The notes under the pieces were generated by a model, which saw nothing but the letters and a program-made list of their open reading frames with translations, was not told the origin of the DNA and did not search any database. Positions 47,075-58,170 of a stretch of DNA of 64,000 nt are shown in pieces. A program made the position numbers and the translations under genes. Where the stretch lies: positions 1,345,001-1,409,000 of the forward strand of contig JAUIMM010000719.1 of NCBI GenBank assembly GCA_031769625.1. The letters are read 5' to 3'. The stretch's first letter is position 1. Every line of letters begins with the position of its first letter. Source of the stretch: Taudactylus pleione. Its lineage: Eukaryota > Chordata > Amphibia > Anura > Myobatrachidae.

Positions 47075-47640
47075 GTCCTTCTTGTGTGCTGCCATTGCCC
47101 CCACACCATCTGCACCTCTGGACCAGCCACAACCGGCTACGCTGGTGGCATATATTGATGAAGAGGAGGTTATTCATGTTGAGCCACATGCACCCATGCC
47201 AAAGCAGCCACAACCACCCCTGTCCACCCCACAGTCTAATGTACCAAGTGTTGAGAAACTGGCATCTTCCCTCCACATGTCCGTCTCCTTTATGGTCACA
47301 TAAGGTCTCCTTTATGAAACATCAGACGTAACAAATGGACACCATGGTGCGCTACTTCAGGAGGCTCAACCGCACAACATTGGTGTCACTGGGGACCAAC
47401 ATCCGCATGGTCAATAATATTAACATGCGGCTTCAGGAGCTCACTGCTGCCACACGTGGGCAATCAGAGGCCACCTGAGACCAAGCAGCAGCTGTACTAG
47501 AGCGGACGGCAGCATTTGTTGCCCTACAAAGGGATATGGTAGCCCAAAGGGCCATTAGGAAGGCTGCTACCTCAACCGGCAGATCCCTAGCCACCAGCCC
47601 CCAAACTACTTCACCAGTAACTGCCCCAGGCATAGTGCCA
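47075..47640 (+). mobile_element. Harbinger Myb-like protein, probable downstream exon (degenerate)
   Basis: A pyrimidine tract plus TTTTAAG ends at 47074. The Pro-rich start (QPQPPLSTPQS) is followed, after frame breaks, by MVRYFRRLNRTTLVSLGTNI, RMVNNINMRLQELTAATRG and AAFVALQRDMVAQRAI. This amphipathic helical C-terminal segment fits Harbinger accessory proteins. Stops at 47300-47335 and after QSEAT show it is dead. It is on the same strand as, and could be the partner of, the exon ending at 35937. Confidence 0.5.
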
Positions 47641-47879
47641 TAGTCAGGGGAGGGGGGGCACCTAAAGGGCCAGGGCAGAGCAGAGACACTTCTTCCTCAC
47701 AATAATTTGTTTGCCTTTATATTTTTGGCTTTATTTCCTTTATTTAATTGTTTGTTAATAATGTGTACTTCAGTGACAGATTTCTCATAGCCTTCATTGA
47801 CCATTTGTATAGTTTAGACACCATCATAAAGATCACTTTAAGTCACAGTTTTTGCACTGTCAGTTTTCCTGACATCACT
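47641..47879. other. Spacer, nothing recognised
   Basis: No gene-like frame; T-rich. Confidence 0.4.
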
Positions 47880-48430
47880 GTTTTAAGGGGATCGGTATGA
47901 AAAACCGCCGGACCTTTGTCCAACGGTTCAAATCCCGACAGCGGAAAACCGGCTGCCCTGAAAATCCTGAAGGTAAGCATTTTAACTATTGCTAACTCTC
48001 TCACCCCCTAACCCTAACCCTCCTTTAGGGGTTCCTAACCCTAACCTCCACCCCTAGTGCCTGACCCTAACCTCCCCTCTAAGTGCCTAAACCTAACCCC
48101 CCCTTTCCTGCACCCTAAACCTAAGACTCCCAGGGGGGTGCTTAACCCTAACCTCCCCCCGGGGTGCATAACGCTAATGCCCCTTTCCCCTACCTTAACC
48201 CTAACTCTTCCAGGGGGGTTCCAAACCCTAAGTTCCCAAGGGAGCCCTGAAACCTAACCCTTCCCCCTCCCCCCACAGCTGTCCGCGTCTTGCACCCGGC
48301 TTACCTTCATTCGGTATGCCGGGCGTCGGACTCCTGGTGTAGGTCTAATGCCAGGCATCGGGATTTGACAGTCGGCAAGCCGGCGGTTGGCATTTCGACT
48401 GCATACTGTTTTACTGCATACTGGAGATTT
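47880..48430. mobile_element. MITE-like element with CCCTAA-rich interior (second copy)
   Basis: Same order as 24460-25020. AACCGCCGG and TTCAAATCCCGACAGCGG at the left echo the complement of ATTTGACAGTCGGCAAGCCG at the right. The degenerate CCCTAACCC words lie at 48000-48260, followed by TGCCGGGCGTCGGACTCC. Confidence 0.65.
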
Positions 48431-49275
48431 TTTTTCAAACATGGTTTATAGAAATAATTATTTTTAAAATTACACAATTCATGGCTGAAACCTCTGAAGA
48501 AGTGACCACCATTCTTACAACTTCTGAAAGTTATGACTTTACTACAGTACATAACCAAAAGTTGTTAGTGATATGGCCAATCATTTTTTGAGCAAAAATA
48601 TGATTCCACAGGAATAGACCAAAACTTACTAATTGCTTGGAACTTAGACATGAGCAGATAATAGCATAGAATATGAAAGCAGACAACGATCATACAAATC
48701 ACTTTAGTGTGTACTGTACATACTGTCTTTTGTGACATACAATAAAGTAACAGACACAGTTATGCAGCAATAACACAGTTTTAATTTGGCTCTTATATTG
48801 TCTAGAGAAGACCCAGCAGTGTTATGTCATAGACAAAGTAAATAGTTATTGTTCACAAATTACATCATTACATAATGTTCTATGATGATAAATCAGGGCT
48901 TACTCTAATTCCAGGACACTATAAGTGCAGTGATTGCATAACATGCCCATTGGATTATATGAAGTATTTAGTCTATTGTGCTTACTATACATTACTATAC
49001 ATTACTATACATTACTATACATTTGCTCATGAATGTCCAAACTCAATTAGATAGATTTTATGGCTTTCAATATTTTTGTGGTAAACTCAGAGTCAGTTCT
49101 AGTATCCACTTAGTAATGTACAGTATATATTTTTTGTTTATTCATCCTATTATTTATATTTAGATTTGATGTTTTACTGTATGGTATTTGCTGGGGCAGT
49201 GACACTGATATTAAGAAGATTTTTCCCAGCCTTCTTTCCCTTGGTTGGTTCCTGTTTCCTTAGTTACTGTATATT
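48431..49275. other. Intergenic, nothing recognised
   Basis: A short run of four ATTACTATAC units lies at 48984-49021. No gene-like frame. Confidence 0.45.
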
Positions 49276-50798
49276 CAGGGCCGTAACTAGGGTAGTGAGA
49301 TCAGTGTCATGGTACAGGGCACCGCAGGGCAGGGGGCGCTGTTTGGACCTGTCAATTTTACGGTTTATTATAATTCTCACTTGCAGCTTCCTCTTCTTTT
49401 ATCCCCAGCACCTCCTGGCCTCCCCTATCTCTTCCCTGACCCTTCCCCATGAGGCCATGGCCCTCTCTCAGGTGCACTATATTATGTCCCTATTTATCCC
49501 CAGCATCACATGGCCTCCCCTATCTCTTCCCTGGCCCTTCCCCATGAGGCCATGGTCCTCTCTCAGGTGCACTATATTATGTCCCTATTTATCCCCAGCA
49601 TCTCATGGCCTCCTCTCTCTCTTCCCTGGCCCTTCCCCATGAGGCCATGACCCTCTCTCAGGTGCACTATATTATGTCCCTATTTATCCCCAGCATCTCA
49701 TGGCCTCCCCTATCTCTTCCCTGGCCCTTCCCCATGAGGCCATGGCCCTCTCTCAGGTGCACTATATTATGTCCCTATTTATCCCCAGCATCTCCTGGCC
49801 TCCTCTCTCTCTTCCCTGGCCCTTCCCCATGAGGCCATGGCCCTCTCTCAGGTGCACTATATTATGTCCCTATTTATCTCCAGCATCTCCTGGCCTCCTC
49901 TCTCTCTTCCCTGGCCCTTCCCCATGAGGCCATGGCCCTCTCTCAGGTGCACTATATTATGTCCCTATTTATCCCCAGCATCTCCTGGCCTCTCCTATCT
50001 CTTCCCTGGCCATTCCCCATGAGGTCATGGCCCTCTCTCAGGTGCACTATATTACGTCCCTATTTATCCCCAGCATCTCCTGGCCTCCCCTATCTCTTGC
50101 CTGTCCCTTCCCCATGAGGCCATGGCCCTCTCTCAGGTGCACTATTTTATGTCCCTATTTATCCCCAGCATCTCCTGGCCTCCCCTATCTCTTGCCTGTC
50201 CCTTCCCCATGAGGCCGTGGCCCTCTCTCAGGTGCACTATATTATGTCCCTATTTATCCACAGCTTCTCCTGGCCTCTCCCATCTCTTCCCTGGCCATTC
50301 CCCATGAGGTCATGGCCCTCTCTCAGGTGCACTATATTACGTCCCTATTTATCCCCAGCATCTCCTGGCCTCCCCTATCTCTTGCCTGTCCCTTCCCCAT
50401 GAGGCCATGGCCCTCTCTCAGGTGCACTATTTTATGTCCCTATTTATCCCCAGCATCTCCTGGCCTCCCCTATCTCTTGCCTGTCCCTTCCCCATGAGGC
50501 CGTGGCCCTCTCTCAGGTGCACTATATTATGTCCCTATTTATCCACAGCTTCTCCTGGCCTCCCCTATCTCTTCCCTGGCCCTTCCCCATAAGGCCATGG
50601 CCCTCTCTCAGGTGCACTATATTATGTCCCCTTTTATCCCCAGCATCTCCTGGCCTCCCCTGTCTCTTATCTGGTCCTTCCCCATGAGGTCTTGGCCCTT
50701 TCAGGAGCACTATATTATGTCCCTATTTAAAAAATAGGGGGGAGGGGCACCAATGCTCTCTCTGGCACAGGGCACCAAAAAGTCTAGTTACAGCTCTG
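49276..50798. mobile_element. Non-autonomous hAT-like element carrying a 95-bp tandem array
   Basis: Ends CAGGGCCGTAACTAG and CTAGTTACAGCTCTG are complementary with two mismatches. A clear 8-bp target duplication was not visible. Near the ends GGTACAGGGCACCGCAGGGC and GGCACAGGGCACCAAAAAG also echo each other. The middle is occupied by the 95-bp array. No transposase. Confidence 0.7.
49402..50730. repeat. 95-bp tandem array, about 14 copies
   Basis: The unit contains CCCCAGCATCTCCTGGCCTC, TCTCTTCCCTGGCCCTTCC, CATGAGGCCATGGCCCTCTC and GTGCACTATATTATGTCCC. From 50027 to 50592 three-unit blocks of 285 bp repeat (variants TTACGTCC, TTTTATGTCC and CACAGCTTC in the same order). The series of overlapping 61- to 75-codon frames is repeat-derived. 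Confidence 0.97.
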
Positions 50799-52064
50799 GT
50801 TATGCTGTCCCCTTTGTTGGTTTATATGTCTATCGTGTTGGCGGTAATATGTTCACAGAGGGACGGTAGCCATGTACTTTGATACACTCTTTCCTAGTAA
50901 CACAGTGCACAGCATGATACACATTCAGACAGGCACCAGCACCAGTTGTGTTATGGGTTGTGTAGCACAGTGTCAACACAAGGATCCTAATTGTTTGTTC
51001 TGGTGTGTGGGCTTTTCAGCCCCTCAGCAGATATATTTACAGGTACATATGGTTTTGTTCTGTTACAACAATTGAGAAAGCTGCTTTTGCACCAAAATAC
51101 TTTTCAGTTTCTCCATATCTTGAAACTGATGCAGAAGAGCAATATACTGGTACTGCTGTGCCATACTATTATTACGTAGAAATAAATGTTAAATACGTTG
51201 CATGAATTTGGAGAATTATGATTGGATGGAATTTTTACATGTTTGTATTGCCAAGCCCACTTCCATTAATTTATTTTTTAGGGGATTCCTGATAGGAAAA
51301 GGTGACAATAGTTATGAAAAGTGGGCAAACTAACAAGATGTATAAAATGAAAGCACCTCTCATGCACAGTTCATATTTATTAAGGTCTACATACAATGCA
51401 TATTTGATTGCTGGGGGCGTTGCTCTGAATGACAGTTAGTCTCATGTCTCTATTGTTGAATTGGGGTACTCATATACATTGAATCTAGTATGTATAGTGC
51501 CAAGCCATATACTGTATCTGACAATGTCTTTGTCAGGAAATGTGTCAGCACATAGCTTAGCTGATAACTGGTCCCAAGACCTGATCTTTCATACAAATAC
51601 TGAAGCATAATCCCATATTAATGAATGGAGCTATTGCAGATAATTTCTGATAAGCAAATAAACATTATCTCTTTGGTACACATATTAGTTTTCTATAATA
51701 AGCTGCATAATAAAAGTTTATACTCATATAATTGGTCACCTTTAAGGTATAGCATTTTGTAATGTAATAATGAATATATGTTATACCATTTCTCTTTATG
51801 TCTGAAAACTATTGTGTGATAATGTGATGTTCATCCTCTTCCCCTCTATATATTTGGAGTGTTCTCTTTTCCTTATTGTCTTCTTTAACGTCCCGGTTGC
51901 AGGACACTCAGGGGTTACAGCATTGGATTTGTAAATATCTGTGTATTATAAACTGGTGGCTTATTCCAGAATTACCAAATAATTATACCTGATTTAAAAA
52001 ATGATCTTCATACCTACTGTAGGATACTTCTGGTAGTATAGTCAGATGCAGCCATTACGTCTGT
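50799..52064. other. Intergenic, nothing recognised
   Basis: AT-rich; short frames below 70 codons without recognised domains. Confidence 0.4.
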
Positions 52065-52560
52065 ATGTACAATGTCAATGATCCTAGTATTAAGATCACA
52101 ATGTCAGCAATTATGATGTTGACATTGTTGCCATGTGAGCACTGAACAAATCTGCCAACATTCTACGACATTCTGCAGGAAGCAGAGGGATAGAGTTAGG
52201 ATGCGGCAGTGGAGGGTTAGGATTAGGCTATGGGAGGGTAGGTTAGTGTTAGGTTGTGGGGGAAGGTTAGAGATAAGCTGTGGGAGGAGAGATTAGGGTA
52301 GGAATTTGGAGGGGTTAGCCATACTCATTGCCAGAAGCCCCAAAGGATGAGTTAGAAACTACCACCAGCTGACCGCGAGACCCATCAAGCCAGGTAGTCA
52401 CCAGTGGACCACCAGTAAAATGGTGCCAAACGTCTACTCACGTTGACATTTTATCATTGTTGATTTGGTTGATGTTGACATGAAAAGCATGTTGACAGGA
52501 TGAACATCAGGATCATAAACATTTCAACATCATGTTGACATTATAAATGTTGACAAAATA
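52065..52560. mobile_element. MITE-like element with GTTGACA-rich ends
   Basis: The left end has AATGTCAATGATCC, ACAATGTCAGCAATT and GATGTTGACATTG. The right end repeats ATGTTGACA words and ends in TAAATGTTGACAAAAT, roughly complementary. The interior (52190-52320) has degenerate GGGTTAGGATTAGG-like words. Confidence 0.5.
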
Positions 52561-52609
52561 TACTCAACCTGCTGAATGCTTAATTCTGTGTCAGGTAAAT
52601 TAATCAAAA

Positions 52610-52835
52610 CTAAGGATAGCATGAATGTGATTAGCTTACACAGCTACTTCTGAACATGTGAATACAGTACAGTATACTCTTATATCACGGTAACTAATAT
52701 GACAATGTTGTAAAAATAGTTACGGGAAGGAAACCACCTGTTTTATGTGTAACTATAATATAGGACTTATGAAGCTATGTTTAATATATTATTAAAACTA
52801 AACTATTCTCTTCTTATTCATTTTAGGTCCAGTAA
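52610..52835 (-). other. 3' flank of intact TAS2R, duplicated at 30500-30723
   Basis: Homologous over its length to the 3' flank of the truncated copy. No polyadenylation signal could be singled out with confidence. Confidence 0.7.
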
Positions 52836-53738
52836 TTATTTAGCACAGACCGTCCCCAAAAACATCTTCCTTAACTTGGAACTTCCCTGGATGATGATGA
52901 TGGCCTCGGCTGTCGGAAATATCATGATTATATACCAGCAAATATAATTAATGTTATCTTCAAAGTTGAAATTTTTAGTGTAAATGATGACCTCAACAAT
53001 GTAGAATATTCCAGAGAGTATAAGAAATAGGATAATTGTTCTGATAGCATTAATATGGGCCTGGAGCTTAGGAGGAGTGAATCCAGAATTATTCTTCTTT
53101 ATATTCCAGATGTGCCTTAAAAGTGAGGATGCTGTCACCATAAGGGAGATGAGAATGACAAGGAAAGGGAACCCGAAACCCAGGCAGTTGATAAGTATTG
53201 TGTATAGTAGGCTAGTAGAAACTACCCCAGTAACAGCTCTGGAGCTGAGAGTACTATTCTGAGAATGTTCTTCTTCAATCTTCAAGGAAACAGTCCAAAT
53301 TTCTGGAACAGATAATACCAATGACCCCACTGCTGAGAGTCGGAGGAGATGAGGCAGGAAAGCAGAGAGTTGTTTTCTTACCCAAACAAAGAGGCGGTGA
53401 GTGAAGTTGGTGATGGTGGTACAGTAATGGGCACAGAGCCAGGCAGTCAGCCAATTGGAGAAGTATATTAGGAATGATTGAAGAACGAGTAACATGCGAT
53501 AAACTTCTTTAACATACCAAGTTGAGTTCCACAAAGCTATTGAATTTGCAAGTGATGAACAACCAAGGGCAATGTTAATCACTCCCATTATAATGTGGAT
53601 TTGCTCATAGGGGCTCAGATTTAACCCATTTTTAATGCTGTTCATGCTTAAAAGGATGATACCTGTGTTCAAGGTAATTGCCACCACACATTCAATGACA
53701 GGGACGACCACCATAACTATCAGCCCTGGAACCGACAT
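52836..53738 (-). CDS. Bitter taste receptor type 2 (TAS2R family), intact
   Basis: Single-exon frame of 300 residues, the normal TAS2R length, beginning with the first ATG after upstream stops. Seven hydrophobic segments lie at about residues 6-30, 44-66, 81-107, 126-150, 174-203, 228-252 and 264-285. Family features: WLTAWLCAHYC near the end of TM3 leading to ITNFTHRLFVWV, the ECL2 N-glycosylation sequon at Asn161, HINAIRTIILFLIL at the start of TM6, and SSKLRKMFLG after TM7. TAS2Rs are plasma-membrane GPCRs of taste and chemosensory cells that signal through gustducin and PLC-beta2. The ligand cannot be read from sequence. No frame break. It lies 21 kb from a truncated paralogue on the same strand, so this is a tandem family locus. 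A specific subtype number cannot be assigned. Confidence 0.95.
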   Translation of the reverse strand: MSVPGLIVMVVVPVIECVVAITLNTGIILLSMNSIKNGLNLSPYEQIHIIMGVINIALGCSSLANSIALWNSTWYVKEVYRMLLVLQSFLIYFSNWLTAWLCAHYCTTITNFTHRLFVWVRKQLSAFLPHLLRLSAVGSLVLSVPEIWTVSLKIEEEHSQNSTLSSRAVTGVVSTSLLYTILINCLGFGFPFLVILISLMVTASSLLRHIWNIKKNNSGFTPPKLQAHINAIRTIILFLILSGIFYIVEVIIYTKNFNFEDNINYICWYIIMIFPTAEAIIIIQGSSKLRKMFLGTVCAK

Positions 53739-53997
53739 TTTCTGGGCTAAATCAGCTCAATGAAGCAGGTGGAAAATGATTGTACAGGGTGTGCTGAAGA
53801 GAAACAGGTCCATGTTTGTGATTTGCCTAATGCAAATAGTCACTGACTGACCACCTGTCTGCAATGTGCATGGTGATATACTGAGACTCGATACATATCT
53901 CTTACAGAGCTCGTGTTCAGAGGTTTACGTGCTAGAAAACTTATTTGTGCTTCATAGACAACCTCCAAGTTACAGTATATTTGCATTTTAGATGTAT
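53739..53997 (-). other. Upstream region of the intact TAS2R
   Basis: The 5' flank with no recognisable core promoter. Not similar to sequence upstream of the truncated copy, which diverges at the truncation point. Confidence 0.45.

Positions 53998-54046
<49 letters not shown>
53998..54046. repeat. (CAT)n microsatellite
   Basis: About 15 uninterrupted CAT/ATC units, 0.26 kb upstream of the TAS2R start codon. Confidence 0.96.
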
Positions 54047-54206
54047 CAATCCAATATGAATTGTACATTGCTAACACAGGATGGCTTATATAGGGACCCA
54101 ACTTATATGCTGCTGAGGAGATAGAGAACTATGCTGACTACATACTATCTGTTATATACTGTTTTCCACATGGAGTAATTTCTAAGCTGGTGTGACACGT
54201 AAGTAT

Positions 54207-54410
54207 TTACAGTATATGCCGCTGGTCACACATGATGATATACAGTATATGCCGCTGGTCACACATGATGATATACAGTATATGCCGCTGGTCATACATG
54301 ATGATATACAGTATATGCCGCTGGTCACACATGATGACATACAGTATATGCCGCTGGTCACACATGATGATATACTGTATATGCCGCTGGTCACACATGA
54401 TGATATATAT
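54207..54410. repeat. 33-bp tandem array, six copies
   Basis: The unit is ACAGTATATGCCGCTGG then TCACACATGATGATAT. Because 33 is a multiple of 3, it leaves open frames on both strands that encode repeated peptides; these are not genes. Confidence 0.96.
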
Positions 54411-55180
54411 GCTGACATTATTGGAAGATATATGACGATATGGTGACCACATTATGTGTTTTAAATTTTGGCAGCAAATAATGGTTTAGATCTTACAAAG
54501 TAATGTACAGACTTAGAGGATGGTTTATAAACTGGTCATATAAAATGGTTTTAGATGCGGACAAACAGGATGCCTTGTATACTGGTCACAAAATGATTTA
54601 TATGCTCATATTACTGGGTGATTTATTTGCTAGTCAGACATTTGTTCCAGTGACAGTTGTCTCCATCACGGTCTAGAGTCTGGTTTTTATCAGTTGGCTT
54701 GGTGTTATACGTCAGCGGCCAGCTGATACAGCAGGAAGACAAGTACACAAATGCATGGAGTCTCTTGTCCAGAATTAGGTCTTGATCTCAGACAATACAG
54801 TATAAGGAAGTTTGCAACTAGCACTCATTGCTTGGTGATTATGGTACTTTGCCAAAAAGCCTGGTCCTTGCTCCCATACAGGGCCATCTGTAATCCACAA
54901 CCAGAGTTGCCAGAGAGCATCTTTCTATGCCAGATCCTCAGCCAGCTCCCCTATGCATGGAGAGAGAGACCACAAAGTACATGGAGCATCTTTTTCTACC
55001 TGCTTCCCAGCCTACAGCCAAACAGTAAATGACTGTCATGATTGGTGGATGGCTGAAGCTATCTACAAATCAGAGTGTTGACAGCCATTCACCTTATGGA
55101 AGCATGTGGAGAGATGGTGCTGGGGTGCAAGAGGGGTACTCTATGATTTTTCAAAATGTATTCCCATAAATGCATGGATA
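54411..55180. other. Intergenic, nothing recognised
   Basis: A 93-codon frame at 54751-55032 has no recognisable domain. Confidence 0.4.
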
Positions 55181-55682
55181 GGGGCCCGGTGCATTGCTTT
55201 GCACAGAGCATACAGTGCTGTTAAGCCGCTCCCCTGTTTGGATCATGCTCCACTCCCCCGTTACTACTGGCCTGCCCCTGTTACCACCCACAAACGGCCT
55301 CTCCTGTCACTCATTCCACTGGACTGTCTTTGCAGGGCGAGTGAGAACATTCCGATCACTCGTACTAGTTTTTGCATGCTCTCTGCGAACTACACGCATG
55401 CGCACATTAGTGAACATCATCTGCAACGAGTGGTCACCTGCTAGTGAGTGGGCCTGAATGAGCTCCTAAGTTAGAAGGCAAATAATACAAGGGTCTTAGA
55501 GATCTGGGACATAAAGACAAGGGAGCCTCACATAGGGGCCTAATCATTCTCAAGCTAATCAGCTCCCAACTGTAAGTTTTCAAGCAGTTGACAGTTAGGA
55601 GCCGATTGGCTGGAGCACCATTATCATATGCAACAGGTTTAAAGCTCATTTATGATAAAACTCATTGATAAATGAGCCCCAA
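55181..55682. mobile_element. Possible MITE fragments
   Basis: GCATGCGCACATTAGTGAAC and GTGGGCCTGAATGAG (55395-55460) resemble internal and terminal parts of the CTCATTCAG-ended MITE family. Complementary outer ends were not found. A separate stretch at 55540-55680 has palindromic CTCATTTATGATAAAACTC. Confidence 0.35.
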
Positions 55683-57289
55683 CATTTGATAGCTAATTAA
55701 TCCAAATGCATGTACAGCGAACTGCAATAGAGAATAACACTAAATATATAGCAAATAAAAATGAAGAAGGGGAGGGTGGAGATGAAGAGGGGAAGAGGAT
55801 TAGATAAGAGGAGAGGGAGGTGAGAAGACTTTATTAGAAGAGGGCAATCAGTGTCATTATGTATATTAATACTGTAGGTCACTAGAAGATATTGGCAGGA
55901 GAGGGCATACAAAGAATAATCTTTTAGCGTGCAAGAGAGCTGGAATAGGGAGATACCACTGCAAGCATGAGAGGGGTGGGTACATCAAAAGGGGACAGGC
56001 ATATATGGGATTTACAAATGCAGCCAGTTCTGCAAAGCAGTGATAAATTCTAAGTTTGTGTGTACAGTTGAGGATGTAAGGTTTTCAATGTTCATGTATA
56101 GGTCAATTATCTGAAACCATTGGTAGAGGGAGGGAGGATTAGGTGATATTCAGAAGCAAGGGATGATATCTCTTGCTGCAATCATGAAAAGTCTGAGGAG
56201 CAACTTCTGAAACTTGAAAACAGGTAAATACATTAAATTTAGGAGCCAGAACTCAGGCTTCTAAAGAAAGGGAAGACCAGTTATCTCCTCAGAAATCTCA
56301 TGGAATTTATGCCAGAAACCCAACAAGTAAAAACATTGCAACCAAATGTGAAGAAGAGAGCCCTGGGCATTATAACATCTCCAATAAAGGTTAGAGAGAC
56401 CAGGGACAAATTTAATGAGGAGATCTCCCTCTGCAGAGGATTTTATATTGCATCTCTATAATTTGTACAGAGGTAGAACTGACATGGGTGAACTGTAATA
56501 TGTTACATCATTGATCTTCATCAATATCAGCAATCATTTGTTTTCACCGAGCTAAGGCAAATTAATGAGGAGTGGAAGACACCTCTACACATACTGTAGT
56601 TTAGTAGATTTGGGAATGTGTCAGAAAGACCCCCGTCAAACAGAGGGATTCAAAATTAGAGATAGCTCTATTAAACTAACAATGATTAGGGAAATAGTGA
56701 TCAAAATTATATAGTTGGAAATAAAACCAAAACAAGTGAGGTGGTAGAAGAAAAGTACATTGAATTGTTGCACAAGTTCTCATCCTCCTCTAGTCCAACA
56801 ACTTGGCAAGTCTGAGCAGAGCACCCCATTCTGTCAACTGTGTTGGTAAAGCCTTGGTGAGAAATCAGGATTACACTAGAAATCAGAGGAATGAGCAAGG
56901 AGTTTCAAGAGTGAAAGAGAAAAGGTATTAAAATATGCTCCTGCACCTGAGAATAGGCTTAAGGGTGGGATGCATAAACTTAGAAAGTATGTGGTCTTTA
57001 TCCAAAGAGGTGTTGGTCTTCATGAGGATCAATCATTCAGTAGCCATCTGACGCTAGACATCTCTGTTGTTCATGCCTATTGAGAGGTGTGAAAGTAACT
57101 GTTAAAATGAGAAAGTTTTGAGAGTTATGTTTAAATTATTTCTAATAAGAATTTCATGTCCAAATCTTGGTCTCCACCCTCCCCAGACAAATCCCACAAC
57201 AGTCCATGGAATGTCTTTTAAAAAGAAATTGGCAAAGTTTGAAAATAGATATAATATTTCTGAAAGAATATTCAACTTGATCACACTAA

Positions 57290-57889
57290 GGACCTCATTC
57301 AGAGTCGGTCGAAGCGGCCGCACGGTCGTACGCAGCCGATGTTCGCTTTACTGCGCATGCGTACAGTTCGCAATGCGCGTGCGCAAACTAGCGGCTACGA
57401 TCAGAAATTTCTCTCTCCTTCAACACCGCCAGGTCGGTAGTTTGAGTGACAGATTGCAGCGTTTGTGGGTGGTAACAGGGGAAGGTGCTTGAAAACGGGG
57501 GTGTGGAGATCCGAAGGCAGGCGTGCCTAATTATGCGAACGGCGTTTTATGGGAGTGCATAAATTACAAAGTAGTGTCATAGCACACGTGACATGGGAGG
57601 TTTTATACTGAAATGATCGTAGAGCTTAAGAGAGAGTCAGGTCAACCTTTAGCTCTACGACCAGTTCCGATGGTATACGATGCTTGCGATTAATCCTTAT
57701 GTAGCCGGAGATGACGTGCTATGCGTATGAGAAGTGGGCGTATTTTTAACGAACCGACCGCATCCACCCCTTGGTCGGCAAGCTAACGATCCGACCTTAG
57801 GGACGCAACATGCGTGTGCATCATTTGCATATCCGGCCCCTTTTACTGTACGACCGTGCAGCCGCTACGACCGACTCTGAATGAGGTCC
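57290..57889. mobile_element. MITE, PIF/Harbinger-like, TAA target duplication
   Basis: Terminal repeats GGACCTCATTCAGAGTCGGT and its complement extend for about 40 bp, through AAGCGGCCGCACGGTCGTAC with few mismatches. TAA at 57287-57289 and 57890-57892 is the three-base target duplication typical of PIF/Harbinger. The interior is GC-rich with CGCATGCG and no coding. The 124-codon frame at 57118-57492 merely crosses its left half. Confidence 0.92.
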
Positions 57890-58170
57890 TAAATCTTTCT
57901 AGCTAAGACAATTTCAGAGACAACCACTTCCAAATGTCCAACTGGAACAATGCAATTTCAAGCAAAAAGTTAAATTGGAACAGGTTAGAAGTATTTTTGG
58001 TCAGGCCGACCAGCAAATATGATAGGGGTTTCATTTTAATGGAAAGTAATTCTGAAATTCATCTACAGTACTTTCTGATGTTGAGATAGATATTGAGAGC
58101 CACTAATTTAAAAGAAATATATTAAAATCGGACAAATAGCCAAATCTTTGGAGTTCAGACATCAATGTAA

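Noticed and set aside
49166..50687. Series of overlapping 61-158 codon frames
   Set aside because: Produced by the 95-bp tandem array, with the same peptide shifted from unit to unit.
54182..54452. Repeated-peptide ORFs on both strands
   Set aside because: A 33-bp repeat keeps every frame without stops open on both strands.
57118..57492. 124-codon plus-strand frame
   Set aside because: It starts antisense to L1 coding sequence and ends inside the MITE at 57290-57889.
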